64,000 bases of DNA from CALMKX01 sp036274895 (GTDB lineage: Bacteria; Acidobacteriota; Thermoanaerobaculia; Multivoradales; SZUA-115): assembly GCA_036274895.1 (NCBI GenBank), contig DASUEU010000058.1, forward strand, positions 62,001-126,000, in the 5' to 3' direction. Below, piece by piece: positions 54,293 to 61,136 of this stretch (within the stretch, counting starts at the first letter, position 1; every line of letters starts with the position of its first letter). The notes under the pieces are model-generated. The model saw nothing but the letters and a program-made list of their open reading frames with translations, was not told the DNA's origin and searched no databases. Made by a program: the position numbers and the translations under genes.

Positions 54293-55518
54293 ACGGCGCA
54301 CGCCGCCTGCTCGCGGCGGGGCTCCTCGCCCTGATCGCCGCCACGCCGGCGCGGGCGGACTTCCTCGACCGCTACAAGCAGGGGCTCGAGGCGATCGAGA
54401 AGAAGGCCTGGGGCGACGCGGCCACGGCCTTGCGGGCGGCCATCGCCGAACGCCCCGAGGAGAACGACCGGCTGCCCAAGAAGCTCTATTTCAAGCGCTA
54501 TCTGCCCCACTTCTACCTGGGCGTCGCCCTCGCCGAGCTGGGTGACTGTGACGGCGCCCTCGCCGCCTGGCGCGAGTCCGAGCGCCAGGGCGTGGTGCAG
54601 CGCTTCGAGGAGCACAAACGGCTGAAGGAAGGGCGCAACCGCTGCGGCGAGCGGCTCTCGGCCGCGGCCGCCCTCGAAGACGCCCTGGCGGTGTCGCGTG
54701 AGGCCGTGCGCAAGGCCACCGAGGCCCGCAACGAAGCCATGGCCGCCCTCTCGGCCCTGCCCGCCGGCGGCAACGAGGCCAACTCGGCCTCCTTCGCGAG
54801 CAGCGAGCAGGAGGCCAACCGCAGCCTGGAGTCGGCACGGGAGCGGCTGGCGACGGCCCGCGAGAAGAGCGACCTCGAGGCCGCCCGCGAGTCGGCCGAG
54901 CAGGCCGACCGCGCCACGCGCCTCTACCACGACCTCACCGCCGAGGTCCGGCGTGCCGGCGAGACCGCCCAGGCTGAGCGTGCCGCAGCAGCGGGAGAGC
55001 TGGGTACCCTGCTCGCCAATGCCCAGCGGGCGCTCGACTCGATGCCGCTCGCCGCCCCTTTCCCGCCGGAGGTGGGCCGTCGCCGCGACGAGGTGGCCGC
55101 CCTGATCACCGAGGGCAAGCGCCTCGGGCCGAGCGCCAGTCCGGCGACAGTGACTGATTGGAAGGGGCGCCTCGACGCCGGCCTGGGCCGGCTACGCAAG
55201 GCTCTGGTGCCGCCCCCGGCCGAGCTCCAGGAGGCCGCCCGGCTGCTCTTCGCCGCCGATTACGAGGGGGCCGTCGCCCGGCTCGCCCTGGTCGCCTACA
55301 CCGACCGCCGGACCCAGGCTCACGCCCTGCTGCTGCGCTCGGCAGCCCGCTACCTGCTCTACCTCGAAGGGGGGGCCAAGGACGCCGCCCTGCTGGTGGG
55401 AGCTCGGGCCGATCTCGCCGCCAGCCGCGACGCCGACGCCGGCGTGAAGCTCGCCCGTGACCTCTTCTCCCCCCGCTTCGTGGCGTTCTACGACCAGGAG
55501 ACCGGCCAGGGCCGATGA
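54289..55518 (+). CDS. Exported TPR/coiled-coil protein
   Basis: A 409-residue protein with a signal peptide ending near TPARA. The N-terminal 110 residues are TPR-like (FLDRYKQGLEAIEKKAWGDA with KRYLPHFYLGVALAELGDC), the middle (about 125-265) is a long Ala/Glu/Arg-rich coiled coil, and the C-terminus again is helical. No enzymatic motif. It overlaps the kinase-like gene and the amidase gene by 4 nt on each side, so the three are a translational unit. It may be a periplasmic scaffold for the kinase-like protein's outer domain. Confidence 0.78.
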   Translation: MNGARRLLAAGLLALIAATPARADFLDRYKQGLEAIEKKAWGDAATALRAAIAERPEENDRLPKKLYFKRYLPHFYLGVALAELGDCDGALAAWRESERQGVVQRFEEHKRLKEGRNRCGERLSAAAALEDALAVSREAVRKATEARNEAMAALSALPAGGNEANSASFASSEQEANRSLESARERLATAREKSDLEAARESAEQADRATRLYHDLTAEVRRAGETAQAERAAAAGELGTLLANAQRALDSMPLAAPFPPEVGRRRDEVAALITEGKRLGPSASPATVTDWKGRLDAGLGRLRKALVPPPAELQEAARLLFAADYEGAVARLALVAYTDRRTQAHALLLRSAARYLLYLEGGAKDAALLVGARADLAASRDADAGVKLARDLFSPRFVAFYDQETGQGR

Positions 55519-57203
55519 TCGACCGGCGGACCTTCCTGGCCCTGGCCTCCCTGCTCGGCGCCGGCCCCGCCGCCGTCGCCCGCGCAGTCGAGGCGAGCGG
55601 CGAGGAGGACTTCCTGGTTCGCCTGGCCGCCGCGGCCGAGGGTCTCCTCGACCTGCCGATGACCGCCGAGGAGCGGCGCCTGATGGCCGACGGGCTCGGC
55701 GAGCAGTTGGCGGCCTACCGGGAGCTGCGCCAGGTGCCCATCCCCGACCCGGTGAGCCCGGCCCTGACCTTCGACCCCCGGCCCGGCGGGGACTGGCGCC
55801 CCGGACCGACCCGCTCCCCCGCCGCCCGCCCCACGGCCGAGGCCCTGCGGCCGCCGGCCACCGCCGACGGTTGGGCCTTCCGCTCGGCCGCCGAGCTGGG
55901 GCGCTCGGTCGCCCGCCGCGAGGTCAGCTCGCTCGAGCTCACCCGGCTCTATCTCGAGCGGCTCGAGCGCCACGACCCGAAGCTGCTGTGCGTCATCACG
56001 CTGCTCGCCGAGCGCGCCCTGGCCGAGGCCGAGGCCGCCGATCGCGCCCTGGCGCGGGGCGAGAGCCGGGGGCCCCTCCACGGCGTGCCTTGGGGTGCCA
56101 AGGACCTGCTCGCCACCCGGGGCTCCCCGACCACCTGGGGGGCCGCGCCCTACCGGAACCAGAGCTTCGACCAGGACGCCTCGGTGGTCACCCGCCTGGG
56201 AGAGGCCGGGGCTCCCCTGCTGGCCAAGCTGACCCTGGGCGAGCTCGCCTGGGGCGACCTGTGGTTCGGTGGCAAGACGCGCAATCCCTGGAACCTCGAG
56301 GAGGGCTCGAGCGGCTCCTCCGCCGGCTCCGCCTCGGCCGTTGCGGCCGGGCTCGTGGGCTTCGCCCTGGGCTCGGAGACCTGGGGCTCGATCGTCTCCC
56401 CCTGCGACCGCTGTGGCGTCTCCGGCCTGCGCCCGACCTTCGGCCGGATCAGCCGCCACGGCGCCATGGCCCTGTCCTGGTCGATGGACAAGCTGGGGCC
56501 GATCGCTCGCACCGTCGAGGACCTGGCCCTGGTCTTCGCCGCGACCTACGGCCCGGACGATCGAGATCCCTGGAGCCTGGACGGCCCCGGCTTTTCCTGG
56601 CCGGTGAGGCTCGAGCCCCGCCGGCTCAGGGTCGGCGTGCTGGCTGCGGACTTCGAGCGCAAGAGCGAGGACGACGCCGACGCCGAGCGGCAGGCCCTCG
56701 AGAAGGCGGCGCTCGCTGCAGTGGCCGGCCTGGGGGTGGACCTGATCCCGGTCGAGCTGCCGAGGATCCCGGTCGAGCCCCTGTCGATCATCCTCTCGGC
56801 CGAAGCCGCCGCGGCCTTCGACGAGCTGACCAGGAGCGGCCGGGACGACCTGCTCAGCCGCCAGGGCACGGCCTCCTGGCAGAACGTCTTCCGCCACTCC
56901 CGCTTCATCCCGGCCGTCGAGTACCTCCAGGCCAACCGGGTGCGCCGCCTCTTGATCGCCGAGATGGCGAGGCTCTTCGAGCGGGTCGACGCCTACCTCG
57001 CCCCACCCTTCGCCGGCCCCAACCTGCTGCTGACCAACCTCTCCGGCCATCCCCAGGCGGTGGTGCCCTGCGGCTTCCGCGAGAACGGCACGCCGGTGTC
57101 GATCACCTTCGTCGGCAACCTCTTCGCCGAGGCCGACCTCCTGGCCCTGGCCCGGGCCTACCAGGAAGCCACCGGCCACCACCTGCGCCATCCGGCGCTG
57201 TGA
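55515..57203 (+). CDS. Tat-exported amidase-signature enzyme
   Basis: A 562-residue amidase-signature hydrolase. It begins with a twin-arginine signal (DRRTFLALASLLGAG). The Ser-cisSer-Lys triad lies in GAKDLL (Lys near 195), EGSSGSSAGSASAVAAG (near 262-278). VSGLRPTFGRISRHGAM and a C-terminal FAGPNLLLTNLSGHPQAV fit the family. It cleaves an amide bond; the substrate cannot be told from sequence. A helical region of about 90 residues precedes the catalytic part. It overlaps the coiled-coil gene by 4 nt. Confidence 0.88.
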   Translation: MIDRRTFLALASLLGAGPAAVARAVEASGEEDFLVRLAAAAEGLLDLPMTAEERRLMADGLGEQLAAYRELRQVPIPDPVSPALTFDPRPGGDWRPGPTRSPAARPTAEALRPPATADGWAFRSAAELGRSVARREVSSLELTRLYLERLERHDPKLLCVITLLAERALAEAEAADRALARGESRGPLHGVPWGAKDLLATRGSPTTWGAAPYRNQSFDQDASVVTRLGEAGAPLLAKLTLGELAWGDLWFGGKTRNPWNLEEGSSGSSAGSASAVAAGLVGFALGSETWGSIVSPCDRCGVSGLRPTFGRISRHGAMALSWSMDKLGPIARTVEDLALVFAATYGPDDRDPWSLDGPGFSWPVRLEPRRLRVGVLAADFERKSEDDADAERQALEKAALAAVAGLGVDLIPVELPRIPVEPLSIILSAEAAAAFDELTRSGRDDLLSRQGTASWQNVFRHSRFIPAVEYLQANRVRRLLIAEMARLFERVDAYLAPPFAGPNLLLTNLSGHPQAVVPCGFRENGTPVSITFVGNLFAEADLLALARAYQEATGHHLRHPAL

Positions 57204-57230
57204 GCCACCCGCCGGAAGGTGCCGCCGGAA

Positions 57231-57247
57231 GGTGCCAGCCGAGTAGG
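57231..57247 (+). repeat. Dispersed 17-nt repeat, copy 3 (intergenic)
   Basis: GGTGCCAGCCGAGTAGG, followed by TACGG as in copy 2 apart from spacing. It lies between the amidase and the methyltransferase, next to two tandem GCCGGAAGGTGCC units. Confidence 0.5.
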
Positions 57248-57266
57248 TACGGCGATGCCGCACCAA

Positions 57267-57283
57267 GGTGCCAGCCGACTTGG
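57267..57283 (+). repeat. Dispersed 17-nt repeat, copy 4 (intergenic)
   Basis: GGTGCCAGCCGACTTGG, identical to copy 1 over 17 nt, 19 nt after copy 3. Confidence 0.5.
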
Positions 57284-57324
57284 GCAAGATGTCCGGCGCC
57301 GAGCCCTGGGAGTCGCCCGGGCGC

Positions 57325-58098
57325 CTACCGCTCAGCCCAGAACAGGATCCGCTGGAAGGGGTAGAAGTACGGGCGTTGACCCCCGAGCACCGACATCAGC
57401 TCTCGCCGGTACTCCTCGAGATAGGCATCCCACAGCTCGCCAGGCAGGCGACTCTGGTAGTCGGTGAGCAGGGTGCCCTTCACCCACTCCACCACCTCCT
57501 CGGCTCCGGCCAGCAGGTGCCCGTAGACCTCGAGGCGCACGCGTTGGCGGCCGGCTCCTGCGTCGTGGAGCACCTGGGCGTAGCGCTCCGGGGCGAGCAC
57601 CGGCGAGGCGCGCTGGTAGCCACCCAGGGCCGCTGAGAAGGGTTCACGGCCGGCGATTTCGTGGGCCAGGGTGTGGGAGGGATGGCCATGGTTCGCCGGC
57701 ACCTGGACGGCGAGCTGCCCATCGGGGGCCAGGTGGGCGAAGAGCCTTGGAATCAGGGACTCGTGATCCGGAAGCCAGTGGAGGGCAGCGTTCGAGAACA
57801 CGAGGTCGTAAGACTCGGCCGGAGCGAAGCCGGCAATATCGCCTTCGGCGAACGACAGCCCCGGCTCGACGAATCCCTCGCTCTCGGCGAGCATCGAGCT
57901 CGAACGGTCGATGCCCAGGGTGGAGACGGCGCCGAGCCGCCGGTGGAGCTCGCGGGTCAGCTCTCCCGTGCCGCAGCCGAGGTCAACGATCCTCATCGTG
58001 GGCCGGGCCTCGACCATCGCGAGCAGGTCCCGAAACGGCTGGGCCCTCTCCTCGCGGAAGCGGTCGTACTGCATCGGGCTCCAGGAGTCCTGGCTCAT
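57325..58098 (-). CDS. tam: Trans-aconitate 2-methyltransferase (Tam)
   Basis: A 257-residue SAM-dependent methyltransferase. Motif I is RIVDLGCGTGELTREL; then GIDRSSSML, AEGDIAGFAP and DLVFSNAALHWLPDHESLIP, with FAHLAPDGQLAVQVPANHGHPSH, a stretch typical of Tam. The C-terminal helix and the ending FPFQRILFWA-like stretch fit. It methylates trans-aconitate, a toxic spontaneous isomer of the TCA intermediate. Start ATG at 58098. Confidence 0.88.
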   Translation of the reverse strand: MSQDSWSPMQYDRFREERAQPFRDLLAMVEARPTMRIVDLGCGTGELTRELHRRLGAVSTLGIDRSSSMLAESEGFVEPGLSFAEGDIAGFAPAESYDLVFSNAALHWLPDHESLIPRLFAHLAPDGQLAVQVPANHGHPSHTLAHEIAGREPFSAALGGYQRASPVLAPERYAQVLHDAGAGRQRVRLEVYGHLLAGAEEVVEWVKGTLLTDYQSRLPGELWDAYLEEYRRELMSVLGGQRPYFYPFQRILFWAER

Positions 58099-58119
58099 GG
58101 CCGTCTCTCACTCCCCAAG

Positions 58120-58155
58120 AACGAAAACGGGCGAGAGCCCGAAAGCCCTCGCCCG
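58120..58155 (-). terminator. Rho-independent terminator of paralogue gene 58178
   Basis: An 8-bp stem (58128-58135 with 58148-58155), with an inner stem pairing around GAAAG, followed on the minus strand by TTTTCGTT. It lies after the stop of the paralogue at 58178, between it and tam. Confidence 0.75.
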
Positions 58156-58177
58156 CAAGGATCCGCTCGAGTGAAGC

Positions 58178-59446
58178 TCAGTTGCCGATGGTCGTGTCGA
58201 CGACCGCCGGATCGGTCACGTTGCTCAGCTGGAAGGCGTCGAAGCCAACGCTGAAGCGGCCGCTGGCATCCATGATCGCCGTCACCCAGTTCTGCATCTC
58301 GGGCTCGAACGGCACCTGGCTGCCCACCACGGTGGAGTTCAGGTTGAGGTACAGCCAGCCGAAGTCGAACGGCACCGGGAAGTCCGCGCCACCCACGGCC
58401 ACGCGGTTCGCCTCCCACGGGAAGGGGATCAGCGACGTGCCCGGGATCGGCGGCGAGAAGGGGCTGGAAACCGGGATGTCCGGGTTCTCCTGCTCGTCGA
58501 AGATCACGATCTGGTTCTGGCTGAGCGGGAACGGGCTCGGGGCCACCAGAGCGCAGCTGAAGGGAGCGATGCCCCGCTTCGAGTCGCGCCACACCACCAG
58601 GTCGGTGCCGCCGTCGAAGGCGCCGCCGTTCAAGAACCGGACGAAGAACAGGTTGTCCAGACCCTCGCGGTTGTCGTCACCGGCGGTGAACTTGCGGTAG
58701 AAGGTGTAGTTGCCCGCGCCGAGCTGCGCGTCGGCCTCGATGTGCACCATCGTCTCGCCCTGGGCGAAGTTCTCGGCCGAGTTGACGTAGAAGTAGTCGC
58801 CCAGCATGACGTTCTGGTTGGTGGCGTCGCCCTGGCCGCCGCTGATGAAGTAACCGACGTCGCCGGGGAAGCGCAGCGAGCAGTTGTTCACCGTGTCGAC
58901 GGTGATGTAGCCACGGGCGACGTTGTCGCCGTGGTCCACGCCCGAGCACAGGCCACCGAAGACCACCGGCGAGGCCTGGCCGGTGTGGGCCGCCCGGATG
59001 TGGTCGAGCAGCACGGCCGGCAGCGGCGGCAGCGGGAGCTGGCCGGTGCAGCTGGCGAAGTTGATGTCCTGGGAGAAGTCACCCTGGGGGCTGATGGTGT
59101 CCGCCGGGTCCTGACCGTCCGACGCGGTCCGCGGCACCGTACCGCTGCTGAACAGGTCGCGCAGGTTGAAGGACTGCACGTCGTAGCCGGTCAAGTAGAC
59201 GTTGAAGTCCAGGGTCGGCACCGAGAGGTCGGTCCACAGGGTCACGTGGGCCAGGATCGCGGTGGCGGAGGAGTTGTTGATCGAGAAGAGGGTGGTGACG
59301 CCGTTGGGGTCGTCGAGGTCGACCTCGAAGTACGGCAGCAGCAGGGTCGCCGCCGGCACGTCGTCGATGGTGCCGATCTCGGCGCGGATCTGCCCGGCCC
59401 CGGCCACCAGGCCGACGAGCGCGAGGGCAAGCGCGATACGCTTCAT
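58178..59446 (-). CDS. Secreted protein of unknown function (tandem paralogue)
   Basis: A 422-residue exported protein (signal peptide IALALALVGLVAGAGQIRA). It has a beta-rich body with repeated patterns such as FINNSSATAILAHVTLWTDL, FGGLCSGVDHGDNVARGYIT and WRDSKRGIAPFSC. Three or so Cys may pair. No known domain; the pattern IDDVPAATLLLPYFEVDL is shared with the upstream paralogue, from which it differs in few residues, as does its DNA. SD and ATG are clear. It ends at its own terminator. Confidence 0.8.
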   Translation of the reverse strand: MKRIALALALVGLVAGAGQIRAEIGTIDDVPAATLLLPYFEVDLDDPNGVTTLFSINNSSATAILAHVTLWTDLSVPTLDFNVYLTGYDVQSFNLRDLFSSGTVPRTASDGQDPADTISPQGDFSQDINFASCTGQLPLPPLPAVLLDHIRAAHTGQASPVVFGGLCSGVDHGDNVARGYITVDTVNNCSLRFPGDVGYFISGGQGDATNQNVMLGDYFYVNSAENFAQGETMVHIEADAQLGAGNYTFYRKFTAGDDNREGLDNLFFVRFLNGGAFDGGTDLVVWRDSKRGIAPFSCALVAPSPFPLSQNQIVIFDEQENPDIPVSSPFSPPIPGTSLIPFPWEANRVAVGGADFPVPFDFGWLYLNLNSTVVGSQVPFEPEMQNWVTAIMDASGRFSVGFDAFQLSNVTDPAVVDTTIGN

Positions 59447-59617
59447 GGTTCCTCCTGGTTTGAGATGTCAGTCGCACCCCTAAGTGGGGCGCAGGACACG
59501 TTGCCGGTGATCCGATCAGCCCCCACCTCAGGAGCTGCTTCAAGACTCAACGGGCTTTGACGGCGGTATCTTACACAGGACGGCCACCGACCTCAACCCG
59601 GTTTCTCGCCCCAAACG

Positions 59618-59650
59618 AAAAAAGGGCGAGGGCCGCAGCGGCCCTCGCCC
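59618..59650 (-). terminator. Rho-independent terminator of paralogue gene 59674
   Basis: An 11-bp GC stem (59624-59634 with 59640-59650) followed on the minus strand by six T. Strong. Confidence 0.85.
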
Positions 59651-59673
59651 TCTTGGCGTCCCTCGGGAATGGC

Positions 59674-60948
59674 TTAGAAGCCGCCGCCGATCAAGATGTC
59701 GTTGACACCCGGCGCCGTGACGTTGCTCAGCTGGAAGGCGTCGAAGCCCACGCTGAAGCGGCCGTTGGCGTCCATGATCGCCGTCACCCAGTTCTGCATC
59801 TCAGGCTCGAACGGCACCTGGCTGCCCGCCACGGTGGAGTTCAGGTTGAGGTACAGCCAGCCGAAGTCGAACGGCACCGGGAAGTCCGCGCCGCCCACGG
59901 CCACGCGGTTGGCCTCCCAGGGGAAGGGGATCAGGGAGGTGCCGGGGATCGCCGGCGAGAAGGGCGACTGCACCGGGATGTCCGGGTTCTCCTGCTCGTC
60001 GAAGATCACGATCTGGTCCTGGCCGAGCTGGAACGGGCTCGGGAAGGGCAGGGCGCAGCTGAAGGGAGCGATGCTGCGCTTGGAGTCGCGCCACACCACC
60101 AGGTCAGTGCCACCGTCGAAGGCGCCGCCGTTCAAGAACCGGACGAAGAACAGGTTGTCCAGACCCTCGCGGTTGTCGTCACCGGCGGTGAACTTGCGGT
60201 AGAAGGTGTAGTTGTTCACATTCAGGGTGGAGTCGGCCTCGATGTGCACCATCGTCTCGCCCTGGGCGAAGTTCTGGGCCGAGTTGACGTAGAAGTAGTC
60301 GCCCAGCAGCACGTTCTGGTTGGTGGCAATGCCGAGGCCGCCGCCGACGAAGTAGCCGACGTCGCCGGGGAACTGCAGGGTGCACTGGTTCACCGTGTCG
60401 ACGGTGACGTAGCCGCGGGCGATGTTGTCGCCATGGTCGACGCCCGAGCACAGGCCACCGAAGACGATCGGCGAGCCCTGGCCGGTGTGGGCCGCCCGGA
60501 TGTGGTCGAGAAGGGTCGCCGGCAGGTTCGGCAACGGGAGCTGGCCGCTGCAGCTGGCGAAGTTGATGTCCTGGGAGAAGTCACCCTTGGGGCTGATGGT
60601 GTCGCCCGGATCCTGGCCTGCCGAAGCCGTCCGCGGCACCGAGCCGGTGGTGAACAGGTCGCGGAGGTTGAAGGACTGCACGTCGTACCCGGTCAGGTAG
60701 ACGTTGAAGTCCAGGGTCGGCACCGAGAGGTCGGTCCACAGGGTGACGTGGGCCAGCACCGCGGTGGCGGAGGCGTTGTTGATCGAGAAGAGAGTGGTGA
60801 CGCCGTTGGGGTCGTCGAGATCGACCTCGAAGTACGGCAGCAGCAGGGTCGCCGCCGGCACGTCGTCGATGGTGCCGATCTCGGCGCGGACCTGCCCGGC
60901 ACCGGCCACCAGGCCGAGCAGGGCGAGAACGAGAACGATGCGCTTCAT
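59674..60948 (-). CDS. Secreted protein of unknown function (tandem paralogue)
   Basis: A 424-residue exported protein nearly identical over most of its length to the next gene downstream, differing mainly near residues 225-245, in the stretch around SPFQLGQDQIVI and at the C-terminus. Signal peptide IVLVLALLGLVAGAGQVRA. Same motifs, including FGGLCSGVDHGDN and SFNLRDLF. Each gene has its own terminator and 200 nt upstream region, so they are separately transcribed. Role unknown; probably abundant envelope or secreted proteins. Confidence 0.82.
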   Translation of the reverse strand: MKRIVLVLALLGLVAGAGQVRAEIGTIDDVPAATLLLPYFEVDLDDPNGVTTLFSINNASATAVLAHVTLWTDLSVPTLDFNVYLTGYDVQSFNLRDLFTTGSVPRTASAGQDPGDTISPKGDFSQDINFASCSGQLPLPNLPATLLDHIRAAHTGQGSPIVFGGLCSGVDHGDNIARGYVTVDTVNQCTLQFPGDVGYFVGGGLGIATNQNVLLGDYFYVNSAQNFAQGETMVHIEADSTLNVNNYTFYRKFTAGDDNREGLDNLFFVRFLNGGAFDGGTDLVVWRDSKRSIAPFSCALPFPSPFQLGQDQIVIFDEQENPDIPVQSPFSPAIPGTSLIPFPWEANRVAVGGADFPVPFDFGWLYLNLNSTVAGSQVPFEPEMQNWVTAIMDANGRFSVGFDAFQLSNVTAPGVNDILIGGGF

Positions 60949-61136
60949 GGATCCTCCTGGTTAGAGAGCGCGGAGCGTCCCTTCCAGGGGACGCGAGCCA
61001 GCAACCGCCGCAAGTGAGCAGCGGTCACGAGCGCGGGATTGTACACAGCGCGGGAGCCGACCACAAGGGGTTTGGAGCGAGGAAGGGCCGCCGAGGCGGG
61101 TAGCCCCGGCGGCGGGGGGAAGGGGGAGGAGGCGGG

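Noticed and set aside
61060..61136. GC-rich inverted repeat after the TonB receptor as a terminator
   Set aside because: Stem is imperfect and no T-run follows on the minus strand.
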